From JAHQVI01 sp963749875 (GTDB lineage Bacteria; Pseudomonadota; Alphaproteobacteria; Rhizobiales; Rhodomicrobiaceae), in NCBI GenBank assembly GCA_963749875.1, contig CAVVOX010000004.1, forward strand, positions 372,001 to 436,000: DNA of 64,000 nt. Reading direction: 5' to 3'. The position numbers and the translations under genes are program-made. Positions within the stretch are counted from its first letter, which is position 1; every line of letters starts with the position of its first letter. The notes beneath the pieces are model-generated. The model worked only from the letters and a program-made list of their open reading frames with translations. It ran no database searches and was not told the DNA's origin. This document shows, one piece after another, positions 43,506 to 53,806 of this stretch.

Positions 43506-43536
43506 TGAGAACCGATCAGCCAGGGATTGCTTTCCC

Positions 43537-46500
43537 ATGCAAAAGGTCAAAGACGCGCCCGCTCAGGGTGCCAAGCCTGCCGCTGCGAACGAGGCGCGCG
43601 ATTGGCGCGAGACGCTGTTCCTGCCGAAGACCGATTTTCCGATGAAGGCGGGGCTGGCGAATCTGGAGCCCAAGCTGCTTGAGCGTTGGGAGAAGATGAA
43701 CCTGCACAAGCAGGTCCGCAAAGCCGTCAAGGGCCGCGAGAAATACATCCTGCATGACGGCCCGCCTTACGCCAATGGCAACATCCATATCGGGCATGCG
43801 CTGAACAAGATCCTCAAGGACATGGTCGCGCGCTCGCAGATCCAGCTTGGCCGGGACTCCAACTATGTGCCCGGCTGGGACTGTCACGGCCTGCCGATCG
43901 AATGGAAGATCGAGGAGCAGTATCGCGCGCGTGGCAAGGATAAGGACGAGGTCCCGATCATCGAGTTCCGCCGCGAATGCCGTGAATTCGCCGAGCACTG
44001 GATCGATGTGCAGCGCGACGAGTTCAAGCGGCTCGGCGTGGAAGGCGATTGGGAAAATCCTTACACGACGATGACATTCGATGCCGAGGCGACCATCGCG
44101 AACGAGTTGATGAAATTCGCGATGAACGGCTCGCTCTATCAGGGCTCGAAGCCAGTCATGTGGTCGGTCGTGGAGAGAACGGCGCTCGCGGAGGCCGAGG
44201 TCGAATATAAGGAGCATACGAGCCCGACGATCTTTGTGCGGTTTCCGTCATTGAAGCAGCAACTGGTTCAGCGTACGGCAAAGACGAACAGGTAATCGCG
44301 AAGAGATTTGGGAGCAGTGCAGGGCGCATGTCGTGATCTGGACAACGACGCCTTGGACAATCCCTGGCAACCGCGCAATCGCCTATTCGTCCAAAATCTC
44401 CTATGGCATCTATGAAGTGACGGAAGCGCCGGAAGAGAATTGGGCGAAAGTCGGTGACAAGTTGGTCATCGCTGATGCGCTGGCGGAGAATTTGAGGAAC
44501 GCCGCGCGCATCGACGAATGGAAGCGGCTGGACGGACGTCGATCCTGTCGCTGATCAAGGCGTGTCGGCATCCGTTCCACGATCACGGCTACGATTTCGA
44601 GGTCCGTCTCTACGAAGGCGATTTCGTCACCGAGGAAACCGGCACCGGCTTCGTCCATATCGCACCGGGCCACGGCGCGGACGACTATGGGCTGTTCATC
44701 GAGCACAGGAAAAGCTTCGCCGAGGCCGGCATCCCGGACGTGCCGCATACGGTGCGCGAGGACGGCACTTATTTCGAACACGTCCCGCTCTTCGGCGGCA
44801 AGGAGCCCAAACGCGTCATCAACGACAAGGGCAAGTTCGCTGACGCCAATGATGCGGTGATTGAGGAGCTGATCAAAGCGAACGCGCTCGTCGCACGCGG
44901 CAAGCTGCGCCACCAATATCCGCATTCATGGCGGTCGAAAGCGCCGGTGATCTTCCGCAATACGCCGCAATGGTTCATCGCCATCGACAAGCCGTCCAAG
45001 ATCAAGAACGTCAAGGGCAAGGCGACCATCCGCGATCTGGCGCTGAAAGCAATCGACGAGACGCGCTTCGTGCCGAAATCGGGCGAGAACCGCCTGCGCG
45101 GCATGATCGAAGCTCGGCCCGACTGGGTGATCTCGCGCCAGCGCGCCTGGGGCGTGCCGATCACAGTCTTCGTGCATGAAAAGACTGGCGAGGTGATCCC
45201 CAACGCCGAATTCAATTCATCCAAGGAGCTGATCGGTCGCATCACGGCGGCTTTCGCGAAGGAAGGCGCGGATGCCTGGTTCAAGGACGGCGCGAAGCAG
45301 CGCTTCCTGGAAGGGGTGGTCTCAGATCCGGATGAGTGGCAAAAGGTCGACGACATTCTTGATGTCTGGTTCGAGTCCGGCTCGACACACGCTTTCGTGC
45401 TAGAGAAGCGCAAGGATCTCGGCTCGCCCGCCGCGCTCTATCTGGAAGGCACGGACCAGCATCGCGGCTGGTTCCATTCCTCGCTGCTGGAGAGCTGCGG
45501 CACGCGCGGGCGCGCGCCCTATGACGCCGTCCTGACGCACGGCTTCATCCTGAACGAGAAGGGCGAGAAAATGTCGAAGTCGGAGGGCAACGCCGCCTCT
45601 CCGCAGAGCGTGACCAAGCAATATGGCGCGGAGATCCTGCGGCTGTGGGTGGCGTCATCCGACTATTCCGCCGATCTGCGTTTCGGCCCGACCATCATGC
45701 AGACCTCGGTGGACAGCTACCGCAAGCTGCGTAACACGCTGCGCTTCATGCTCGGCAATCTGGCTCATTACCGGGATGATCTGCGCGTCGCGTATGACGA
45801 AATGCCGGAGCTGGAGCGCTTCATCCTGCACCGGCTCTGGGAGCTGGATAGGATCGTGCGCAGGGCCTATGACGATTTCGATTTCAAGCGGGTCTTCTCG
45901 GTGCTGTTCAATTTCTGCACGGGCGATCTCTCCTCGCTTTATTTCGATATCCGCAAGGACACGCTCTATTGCGAGCCGGTCTCCAGCGTGAAACGCCGGG
46001 CGGCGCTCACCGTGCTGGACGAGTTGTTCAACTGCCTGACCGTCTGGCTCGCGCCGATCCTGTGCTTCACGACGGAGGAGGCGCATCTTTCGCGTTTCCC
46101 CGATGCGAAGGATTCGGTGCATCTGAAGGTGTTCCCGGATATTCCCGCCGAGTGGGAAGACAAGGCGCTGGCTGCCAAATGGTTCCTGATACGGGATGCC
46201 CGTAAGGTTGTTACTGGCGCTTTAGAGGTGGAGCGCCGTGAGAAGCGCATCGGCTCAAGTTTAGAGGCTGCAGTGACGATTTATGTCGATGAGAAGAAAC
46301 AGTACGAGGCGCTTAAAGATGAAGATTGGGCTGAGATCGCCATAACCAGCGCAGCAACGGTAAAATTCGGCAAGGGTCCAGAAGGTAGTCATACCTCAAT
46401 GTTCGATGCGCCAGAGGTCGCCGTTGTGCCGAAGCTCGCCAAGGGCAAAAAATGTGCTCGCTCCTGGAAGATCTCGCCGGATGTCGGCAAGGACAAGGAC

Positions 46501-46569
46501 TTCCCCGATCTCAGCCCGCGCGATGCCGCCGCCGTGCGCGAATTCGATGCGATGAACGGCACGTCGTAA
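43537..46569 (+). pseudogene. ileS: Isoleucyl-tRNA synthetase, three frameshifts in the editing-domain region
   Basis: Class I synthetase charging tRNA-Ile. The catalytic HIGH is in NGNIHIGHAL and KMSKS in EKMSKSEGN; the rest is full length, about 1000 aa. Between 44245 and 44540 the frame changes 1 to 0 to 2 to 1, consistent with three single-base deletions near 44247, 44310 and 44535. Restored pieces include VIEAATGSAYGKDEQV and VVIWTTTPWTIPGNRAIAY. As read, translation stops at 44295. Loss of ileS would normally be lethal, so sequence error, or a second ileS elsewhere, must be considered. Confidence 0.85.
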
Positions 46570-46934
46570 GCGCGAGCCTCGCCGTTCCCCGGACAGGCTA
46601 CCGAGCCTCTGAATGACCTCTTTCACGGGAGATCTCTGCGAAATGTGGCCCCATTTCCTCGTCGTCCCGGAAGCCTGAAGGGCTGTCCGGGACCCACTCG
46701 CGGTTCGGCAAGCACTGGGCCGGATAGAGAAGCGAGTAGGCCCCGGCTCGCGAACCGTTACGGTGAGCGACGCTTGTCTGGTCGCGATCAGCAAGACATC
46801 GCGACAAGCGCTTACCTTGGGCCGGGGCGACGCAGAGTCTGTGGTTTCGCAGAGGTCTCCAAGGGGAGAGGGAGCTGCCGGCACAAGCCCGATCGATTCA
46901 GCATAAGATGATATCGCTGTAGCCGGCGCGGCGA
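46570..46934. other. Intergenic region after ileS
   Basis: About 365 bp. It contains a GC hairpin, GTCCCGGA...TCCGGGAC, at 46664-46693, which resembles extragenic palindromes and may serve as a bidirectional terminator between ileS and the convergent PAP2 gene. Nothing else is recognised. Confidence 0.45.
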
Positions 46935-47777
46935 TCAGCCATCCGGGCCTTTCCGTGTCCCGGCGAGGCGTTGGCGGGCGGCGTCCCATATGCGTCGCGC
47001 CGCTCGGGCGAGCCGCTCGCCTGCCCCGAGCATGCGCTGATGGAAGTCGCTGCCCTCCGTCAAATGCGGACCGAGCCTCTCCAGCATCAGCCAGGCAAGG
47101 CCGCGGGTGACGAAGGCCATGAAGATGCCGGCGAAGACCACGTCGCTCAGGAAATGACCGCCGCCGCCGATCCGGATCAGGCCGGCGAAACTCCCCGCGG
47201 CAATCGCCGCGAGGAAAAGCTGACGGCGTCGGCGACCTATCGCCAGAAAGGCGAACGCGAAACCGAGGGCGAAGTAGTTCGAGGCCTCCCCGCTGATGAA
47301 GGCGCAGTTCCGTTCGCATTGATCGGTGCGCAGCATGGGCGGCGTAAACTGTTTGCTGCCGCCGAATTCGGTGACATGCACCGGGCGTGCCCGGCCCCAA
47401 TGGTCCTTGAAGCCGACATTGGCCACCAAGCCGGGCCCGATGGCCGCGCAAAGAGCGATATAGGCGGACGCGGCGAGCCCGAGATTCAAGATCCTGCGGT
47501 TGAAAAACGCGATTGCGGCGAAACCGATCACCGCCGCCGTGCAAACCAACGCGAATAGGATGCGCAGGAGCAGCCGGATCGTGGCGCCTGCACTTGGCGA
47601 GCCGAAGAGAAACGTGCCGTCATCGAGATAAAAGAGCCGGGAAACAGCCAGATCGATCTGCGGAAATGCGGAGAAGAGGAAAGCGGCGATCAACCCGGCG
47701 GCGCAGCCTATGCATAGGAAGGACCAGGCGCCGGAGGCGGACCGCGGGTCCGGATTGGGCACCGGCACGATGCTCAT
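46935..47777 (-). CDS. PAP2-family membrane phosphatase
   Basis: A 280-aa membrane protein with the phosphatase motifs in order: KDHWGRARP (motif 1), SGEAS (motif 2, normally SGH, here SGE) and GGGGHFLSDV (motif 3 with His and Asp). About six helices are expected. Members remove phosphate from lipids such as undecaprenyl diphosphate or lipid A. The neighbouring glycosyltransferases suggest a role in envelope lipid or glycan modification. The stop-start overlap with the upstream GT39 gene (4 bp) shows one operon. Confidence 0.82.
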   Translation of the reverse strand: MSIVPVPNPDPRSASGAWSFLCIGCAAGLIAAFLFSAFPQIDLAVSRLFYLDDGTFLFGSPSAGATIRLLLRILFALVCTAAVIGFAAIAFFNRRILNLGLAASAYIALCAAIGPGLVANVGFKDHWGRARPVHVTEFGGSKQFTPPMLRTDQCERNCAFISGEASNYFALGFAFAFLAIGRRRRQLFLAAIAAGSFAGLIRIGGGGHFLSDVVFAGIFMAFVTRGLAWLMLERLGPHLTEGSDFHQRMLGAGERLARAARRIWDAARQRLAGTRKGPDG

Positions 47778-49288
47778 TGCGGGGCATCCTCCAGCGCATG
47801 GAAATAGACCACGCGGCTTTTCGAGGGCCCGGCGGCAATTGTCTCCGAGCCGAGCACCCGGCTTCCCGGCGGGCCCTTGTCTCCGAAGCTGACCAGCAGA
47901 ACCGGACGCGGCGTTTCGGCGGTCAGCGGACGCGTCAGCTCGAAATGATCGCGGGGCCGTCCGTCCCCGGGGATCGCCACGACGGGGATGGCTTCGTCCC
48001 TCAAATAATAATGCAGCTCGGCCGCAAGGGCGCGCTTATCGGTCGCGATGGCGCGGAAGCCTCCCGCTTTGGCCTTTTCCGCCGCGCGCTTCGCAAGCGC
48101 CTCCCAGCCCAGTACGCGCGCATAAGGATTGGCTCCGCCCGGCAGGGTGACGCGCCCGGCGAGAACACCGCCGCCGGCGATCAGGATCGCGATCCCCAGA
48201 TGCAGGACGAAGGAGGCATTGAACAACCGGTGCCAGCCTTCGCGGAGCAGCGCGGCCACGATCAGCACCGTCGCAGCGACATAGGCGAAGGCCGCCCAAT
48301 TGGCGTGGGCGCGGGACAGAAAGGCCTGCGCCGTCATCAGCAGCAGGACCGGCATCGAGAAGGCGAGCAGCAGCCGTTCGGCCTCGCCAGCGCGCGCGCG
48401 CCGCTCCGGCTCACGCAGCCAGTTCACACAGAAAATGAGAAGGCAGGCGAACAGGATCGGTCCGAAGACGCCGAATTGCCCGCCTATGAATTCAAGCGTT
48501 TCGACCGGGTGCAGAAGCGAGCCGCTCCAATTGGCGTTGTCGGCCGTGTGCGAGAGCGTGGCAAAGCCGTTTTGCGCATTCCAGACGATGTTTGGCGCAA
48601 AGATCGCCGCGCCGATCGCCAACGCCGCATAGAAGCGTAAATCCGCAAGGATCGCTCTGGCATCACGGCTCCAGACGAGCCAAACGCCGAGGCACATCAG
48701 GAAATAGACCATCGCATATTTCGACAGGAAGCCGAGGCCGATGGCGGCGCCGAAGAGAAATGCCCAGCCCCAGGAGCGGCTCTCCCGCAATTTGAGATAG
48801 GCGAACAGGGCGAGCGCGACGAAGAAGAGCAGCGGCGCATCCGTCGAGATCAGACCGGAGGAAAGCGACACGCCGGGCAGGGTCGCGTAGGTCAGGCCCG
48901 CCCAGAAACCAACTCGCGCATCGTAAAGATGCCGGCCGATCGCAAAAACCAGAAGAGTCGTGCCCGCATGGATCAGCGCCGAGGGGGACCGGATGCACGC
49001 CTCGCCCTGGCCGCAAAGCTCCGTCGCCCCCCGGATGATCCATCCGATCAGCGGCGGCTTTGAGTAATAGCCAAAGGCCAGCTCACGCGACCAGAACCAA
49101 TATTGCGCCTCGTCGAAGAAAAGATCCGTATTGGCGAATGCATTCGCGGTCAGGCGGAAGATCGTCAGGACCGCGAGGCAGATGAACAGCGCAAATCCAT
49201 AGTTTTCCGCCGCCTGTTGCACCGCTGCATCAGCGCCCGAACCAGCGCGGCCGAACAGCGCCATTCTCATAACTCTTTCTTGGTTCAC
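47774..49288 (-). CDS. GT39/ArnT-like membrane glycosyltransferase
   Basis: A 504-aa multi-pass protein of the dolichyl/undecaprenyl-phosphate sugar transferase class. The N-terminal catalytic loop has LFFDEAQYWFWSRELAFGYYSKPPLIGW in two parts, with the DEAxYW motif typical of the ArnT/GT39 group; about 10-12 membrane helices follow. It would move a sugar from a polyprenyl phosphate onto lipid A or another envelope acceptor. The divergent DPM-like gene could provide that donor. Confidence 0.83.
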   Translation of the reverse strand: MNQERVMRMALFGRAGSGADAAVQQAAENYGFALFICLAVLTIFRLTANAFANTDLFFDEAQYWFWSRELAFGYYSKPPLIGWIIRGATELCGQGEACIRSPSALIHAGTTLLVFAIGRHLYDARVGFWAGLTYATLPGVSLSSGLISTDAPLLFFVALALFAYLKLRESRSWGWAFLFGAAIGLGFLSKYAMVYFLMCLGVWLVWSRDARAILADLRFYAALAIGAAIFAPNIVWNAQNGFATLSHTADNANWSGSLLHPVETLEFIGGQFGVFGPILFACLLIFCVNWLREPERRARAGEAERLLLAFSMPVLLLMTAQAFLSRAHANWAAFAYVAATVLIVAALLREGWHRLFNASFVLHLGIAILIAGGGVLAGRVTLPGGANPYARVLGWEALAKRAAEKAKAGGFRAIATDKRALAAELHYYLRDEAIPVVAIPGDGRPRDHFELTRPLTAETPRPVLLVSFGDKGPPGSRVLGSETIAAGPSKSRVVYFHALEDAPQ

Positions 49289-49448
49289 AGAGTTTCACCC
49301 GGAATGAGGCGCAGGGCAGCCGCCACAATTCTCCCAACAGTCAGCGTTATTTAACCAGTTGTGCTTTCGAGCGAAACCCTGCTATTTCAGCTATGGGGCC
49401 AGGCACTTCCGGTGGCAATGCTGCGCCGGACATATCAAAGGACGCTTA

Positions 49449-50240
49449 ATGAGCGTTTCGGTTGTTATTCCGGCGTTAAACGAGGCTGGCAACATCGGCC
49501 GGCTTGTCGAGGAGACCTATGCGGCCGTTCCTCGCGACCGTCTCGCGGAAGTCATCGTCGTCGATGACGCCAGCGATGACGCGACCGGCGATGAAGTCAA
49601 GGCCCTGATCGCCCGCTATCCGAGCCTGCGCTATTTGCGGCACGGCGAACGCTCCGGCCAGAGCGCGGCCATCCGCACCGGCGTGCTGGCGGCAAGCGGC
49701 CCGGTCATCGCGACGATGGACGGCGACGGCCAGAACGATCCACAGGATATTCCGAATTTGCTCGAACGGCTCGGCGCCAGTCCGAATGAAGGACCGATTA
49801 TGGTCGGCGGTGTGCGCGCCAAACGCAAGGCTGTCGGCTCGCGCAGACTGGCTTCCGTGATCGCCAACGCAATCCGCAACGCGGCCTTCAAAGACAAGTG
49901 CCCGGACAGCGGATGCGGAATCAAGGTCTATTGGCGCGAGGCCTATCTGCGCCTGCCGTTCTTTACCTCTATGCACCGGTTCATGCCCGCGCTCTTTCTG
50001 ATGAACGGTTATGAGGTCGCGTATGAGCCGGTGAATGATCGTGCGCGGCTGGCGGGACAGTCGAAATACACCAATTTCGGCCGCGCGCTGACGGGGCTCT
50101 ACGATCTTTTCGGCGTGGTCTGGCTGCGCAAACGCACCAAAGCGCTGCGCATTGTCGAAGACTCCGCGGCCGTGCGGTATGTGCAGGCCTCGCCCGCGCC
50201 GGGCGAAGCGCCTCGCACACGTCACGCCGCGGGTGAGTGA
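49449..50240 (+). CDS. GT2 polyprenyl-phosphate glycosyltransferase (DPM1/ArnC-like)
   Basis: A 263-aa family 2 glycosyltransferase with VSVVIPALNEAGNIGRLVEE at the N-terminus, VVDDASDDATGDEV, and the metal-binding DGDGQNDP motif. It lacks C-terminal membrane helices. It probably makes a polyprenyl-phosphate sugar for the ArnT-like protein on the opposite strand. ATG 49449 is chosen because the family homology starts there; the 30 upstream codons are unrelated. Confidence 0.87.
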   Translation: MSVSVVIPALNEAGNIGRLVEETYAAVPRDRLAEVIVVDDASDDATGDEVKALIARYPSLRYLRHGERSGQSAAIRTGVLAASGPVIATMDGDGQNDPQDIPNLLERLGASPNEGPIMVGGVRAKRKAVGSRRLASVIANAIRNAAFKDKCPDSGCGIKVYWREAYLRLPFFTSMHRFMPALFLMNGYEVAYEPVNDRARLAGQSKYTNFGRALTGLYDLFGVVWLRKRTKALRIVEDSAAVRYVQASPAPGEAPRTRHAAGE

Positions 50241-50280
50241 GCGGGACCTGGATGAAGCTGGTGATTGAGCGAGAGCCTCG

Positions 50281-50628
50281 ATGAATCTTTCGAACTTTGC
50301 AGTCTGGTGGGCAAGCGTCTCACTAACGGAGCTGATCTGGCTCACTGTCGGCTTTACCGCTCAAGCCATGTTTTCCATGCGCTTCATTATTCAGTGGATC
50401 GCAAGCGAGCGAGCCCGGCGAAGCATCGTCCCGGAGACCTTCTGGTATTTCAGCTTTGCCGGCGGCCTCATGCTTTTCATTTACGCCATTTACCGCATGG
50501 ATCCGGTCTTCATTCTTGGACAAGGCAGCGGCCTCGTCATTTATGCCCGAAACATCACCTTCATCTGGCGGGCAAAACGCGAAGAAGCGCCGCTGGTCCG
50601 GCCCGAATATAAGCCGGCGGCGGAATAG
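50281..50628 (+). CDS. Lipid-A-disaccharide synthase N-terminal domain (LAB_N) membrane protein
   Basis: A 115-aa protein with three helices matching the LAB_N domain: FTAQAMFSMRFIIQWIASER, PETFWYFSFAGGLMLFIYAI, GQGSGLVIYARNITFI. LAB_N proteins are frequent neighbours of GT2 and GT39 enzymes and may act in polyprenyl-sugar or lipid A handling. It follows the GT2 gene by 40 bp, suggesting joint expression. Confidence 0.87.
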   Translation: MNLSNFAVWWASVSLTELIWLTVGFTAQAMFSMRFIIQWIASERARRSIVPETFWYFSFAGGLMLFIYAIYRMDPVFILGQGSGLVIYARNITFIWRAKREEAPLVRPEYKPAAE

Positions 50629-50777
50629 AAGCGGGGATGTGGGGTTGCCTTGCGGCAGCATATGAGCTAAACAACCCACCTCTCCGTTCGATACGGCTCC
50701 AGATGTTCGCAATCGAGCACCGCCTGCTGATTGATGCAGGCGCTGGAATGCTTATCTCTTAGGAACGGCAGTTTTGG

Positions 50778-50854
<77 letters not shown>

Positions 50855-51072
50855 ATAAATCCTTAGAAATCAATCTGTTACACGTTAGGTTTGACGACCC
50901 TTCCGTTCCAAAGTAGCCGTACACATTACTTGCACAAAATTGCACACGCAGGTGGGCACGGCGCTGCAAAACTAGGCCAGTGGAGCGGTGGCAATTGTGC
51001 TGCTGCGTGGCGGAGTAATAACCGGCCACTGGTTAGGCTGATCCTTTCCGAAGAGGGAGGGATTGGCGGGGG

Positions 51073-52594
51073 ATGTATGCCGTGGAGCTTTATGCCGCGG
51101 TCAGACAGTTCGTTTTTGTTGAGGGTAAGAGCCGTCGCGAGGCATCGCGTGTTTTCGGTTTGCACCGGGACACAATTTCAAAGATGTGCCGGTTCTCGGC
51201 GCCACCTGGCTATTTGCGGACGAAGCCGCCGGGCAAGCCGAAGCTTGGGCTATTTATTCCAATCATCGATGCGATTTTGGCGGGGGATGTGACGGCGCCG
51301 CCGAAGCAGCGTCATACGGCGAAGCGGATCTTCGAGCGCTTACAGACCGAGCATGGGTTTACCGGCGGCTACACGGTGGTGAAGGACTACGTCCGCACTG
51401 CAAAGCTGCGTTCGAAGGAGACCTTTGTGCCACTGGCGCATCCGCCGGGGCATGCGCAGGTCGATCCCCGCCTTCGCGGGGACAAGTTTTGGCGAAGCGA
51501 TTGGTGTGATTGGCGGCGTGCGGCAGAAGATCCATGTGTTCTTCATGGATGTTCCGCACTCGGACGCATCGTTCATGCAGGCGTATCCGGCGGAGACGAC
51601 GGAATCCTTCCTCGACGGCCATGTCAGCGCTTTTGCCTTCTTCGGCGGCGTGCCGTTGTCGATTTTGTACGACAACACCAAGCTGGCGGTTGCCCGGATC
51701 TGCGGCGACGGCAAGCGGGAGCGGACGCGCGCCTTCAGTGAGCTGATCAGCCATTACCTCTTCCGGGATCGGTTCGGCCGGCCTGGCAAGGGGAACGACA
51801 AAGGCAAAGTTGAGAATCTGGTCAAGAATGGCCGCCGCCGCTTCCTGACGCCGGTGCCGGTTGCGGACAGCTTCGAGGCTTTGAACGCTAAACTGGAAGA
51901 GAGCTGCCTGGCCGAGTTCGATCGCAAGGTGGGCGGCCACAGCGAGACGATCGGAGCACGGCTGGAGGCCGACCTGTCGGCCTTCCGCGCACTGCCGTCG
52001 GGCGCCTTCGAGGCTTGCGAGAAGCGGGCGGGGCGGGTCTCGTCGACGGCGCTGGTCCGGTATCGGGGAAGCGACTATTCGGTGCCGACCACCTATGGTC
52101 ATCGCGATGTCGTTGTGAAGGGCTTCGTCGATCAGGTCATCATCATTTGCGATGGCGCAGAGATCGCCCGGCACAAGCGGTCTTACGAGCGCGGCGCCTT
52201 CGTCTGCGATCCACGGCATTATCTGGCGTTGATCGAGCAGAAGCCGAATGCTTTGGATCAGGCGCGTCCACTGCAGGGCTGGAGCTTGCCTGACCAGTTC
52301 GACCATCTGCGTCGTCTTCTCGAAGCCAGGATGGGCAATCGCGGCAAGCGCGAGTTCATCCAGGTCCTCCGGCTGATGGAGGTGTTCGATCCCGAACTCG
52401 TCGCTCAGGCGGTCAAGGACGCCCTCCGGCTCGGCGCGCCAGGGTTCGATGCCGTCAAGCAGCTGATCCTGTGCCGCATCGAAAGGCGCCCGCCCCGGCT
52501 TGATCTCAGCGCCTATCCCTATCTGCCGAAAGCCGATGTCGGCACCACACGGGCGTCGGATTATGCTGCGCTTCTGGAAGGAGTGGCGGCATGA
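51073..52594 (+). pseudogene. istA: IS21 istA transposase, disrupted by a 22-nt palindrome
   Basis: IS21 DDE transposase with an N-terminal helix-turn-helix (GKSRREASRVFGLHRDTISKM) and a catalytic core (GHAQVD...FGEAIGVIGG; KGKVENLVKNGRRRFL). Between the Asp codon at 51463-51465 and the Phe codon at 51488-51490, which are adjacent in IstA proteins, lie 22 extra nt (CCCCGCCTTCGCGGGGACAA plus GT). The insertion shifts the frame by one and disables translation. Skipping it gives about 500 aa, normal for IstA. The start of istB overlaps its stop. Confidence 0.85.
51466..51487 (+). repeat. 22-nt GC palindrome inserted in istA
   Basis: The block has CCCC GCC TTCG(C) GGGG symmetry plus a short tail ACAAGT. 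It agrees with the inner block of the dispersed repeats (tail ACATGC) in 19 of 22 positions, including the first 19. It follows a T and precedes TTTGG; in the dispersed repeats the block follows T and precedes TTGG. No copy of this block is expected in an IS21 gene. Confidence 0.8.
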
Positions 52595-53427
52595 GCAAGA
52601 CCGTGGAAAAGCCTCAGCTGCTTCTGAAGCATCATTTGAAGCAGCTCAAGCTGCCGACCTTTCTCGCCGAGTATGAACGCCAGGCGCAGGAATGTGCCCA
52701 GAGCGGCGTCGACCACGTCCGCTATCTGCTGCGCCTGGCCGAGCTGGAGCTGATCGAACGCGAGCGGAGGATGGTGGAGCGGCGCATCCGGGCGGCGAAG
52801 TTCCCAGTCGTGAAGAGCCTGGACAGCTTCGACTTCACCGCCATTCCCTCGCTCAACAAAATGCTCGTCACGGAATTGGCGCGCGGTGAATACATCCTGC
52901 GCCGCGAGAATATTATCGCGCTGGGTAATAGCGGCACCGGCAAGAGCCATGTTGCGCTGGCTCTCGGCCTTGCCGCCTGCCAGCGCGGCATGTCCGTTGG
53001 TTTTATGACGGCGGCCGGTCTTGTCCATCAGCTCATGGAGGCCCGCGACGAGAAACGGCTCCTGCGGCTGCAGGCCCAGCTCGCGGCCCATAAGCTTCTC
53101 ATTGTTGACGAGCTCGGCTATGTGCCGCTGTCGCCGACCGGCGCCGAGCTTCTTTTCGAGGTGTTCAGCCAGCGTTACGAGCGCGGCTCGACCATCGTCA
53201 CCTCCAACCTGCCATTCGAGGAGTGGACGTCGGTGTTTGGCTCCGAACGGCTCACCGGCGCGCTTCTCGACCGCCTCACACACCATGTCCATATCCTGGA
53301 GTTGAACGGCGACAGCTATCGGCTCAGACAGTCGAAAAGCCGGCGGAGGAAAAGTCCCGCACCTGCCGGCGAGGATCCACTGCCAACCGAGACCGTCGAT
53401 CCAGAAACCGGAGAGATCACCTCCTGA
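52591..53427 (+). CDS. istB: IS21 istB helper ATPase
   Basis: AAA+ ATPase that assists IstA in target selection. Walker A GNSGTGKS is near residues 110-117 and Walker B LLIVDELGY near 168. The N-terminal helical part and the C-terminal basic tail (QSKSRRRKSPAP) are usual for IstB. Length is 278 aa. Intact, unlike istA. Confidence 0.92.
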   Translation: MSKTVEKPQLLLKHHLKQLKLPTFLAEYERQAQECAQSGVDHVRYLLRLAELELIERERRMVERRIRAAKFPVVKSLDSFDFTAIPSLNKMLVTELARGEYILRRENIIALGNSGTGKSHVALALGLAACQRGMSVGFMTAAGLVHQLMEARDEKRLLRLQAQLAAHKLLIVDELGYVPLSPTGAELLFEVFSQRYERGSTIVTSNLPFEEWTSVFGSERLTGALLDRLTHHVHILELNGDSYRLRQSKSRRRKSPAPAGEDPLPTETVDPETGEITS

Positions 53428-53449
53428 CCATCTCAGACGAACGCCGAAA

Positions 53450-53485
53450 AGCAAAAAGCCCCCTTCGCGAAGGGGGCTTTTTGCT
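53450..53485 (+). terminator. Strong bidirectional Rho-independent terminator after istB
   Basis: A perfect 36-bp inverted repeat reading AGCAAAAAGCCCCC then TTCGCGAA then its complement, flanked by an A-run and a T-run (GGGGGCTTTTT). It sits 23 bp after the istB stop and would work in both directions. Confidence 0.88.
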
Positions 53486-53639
53486 TCAAGCGCCAGCAGC
53501 ACAACTGGCCTGGTTTTACTCCGCCGCGGTGGCCGGAAATTACTCCGCCGTTGACACCCGTACACTGTCAGTATAGCTTTTTTGTGTGTTTTCAGTGGCT
53601 TAGGCATCCACAGGTATGAATGGGGCACGCCCGCTGCCC

Positions 53640-53806
53640 TAATGGGCATCGGTCAGGCTCTAGGGCGCTGCCCCGGAACCGCGACCGTGCGCGGTCGGCG
53701 TTTCCGCCCATACGGGTGACATGGGGTGATGGAGGGTGGTCGCGTCAAGGGAGCTCCTCAGTGCTCTACTGCCACCTCCATTGATTCGATTTTTGGAGGG
53801 CACCCC
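53640..53806 (+). ncRNA. Candidate IS110 bridge RNA region
   Basis: Non-coding left-end stretch upstream of the transposase with several hairpins, for example ACCGCG-ACCGTG-CGCGGT at 53678-53695 and GGGCG/CGCCC arms around it. In IS110 elements this region encodes the bridge RNA that pairs with target and donor DNA. The assignment rests on position and structure only; guide loops were not matched to the flanks. Confidence 0.4.

Larger units (their letters stand above)
50990..53564 (+). mobile_element. IS21-family insertion sequence (istA broken, istB intact)
   Basis: Carries istA and istB with the usual 4-bp overlap. The ends show repeated GGCGGAGTAA...CCGGCCA motifs: once at 51009-51032 on the left, twice inverted at about 53505-53550 on the right. 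The right end is placed at 53564 (revcomp begins TGTACGGGTGTCAACGG). The left edge is not resolved; 50990 is approximate and no target duplication was found. Confidence 0.75.

Noticed and set aside
43315..43536. T-box leader for ileS
   Set aside because: No specifier loop or antiterminator pattern; T-boxes are not expected in alphaproteobacteria. Only a short hairpin is present.
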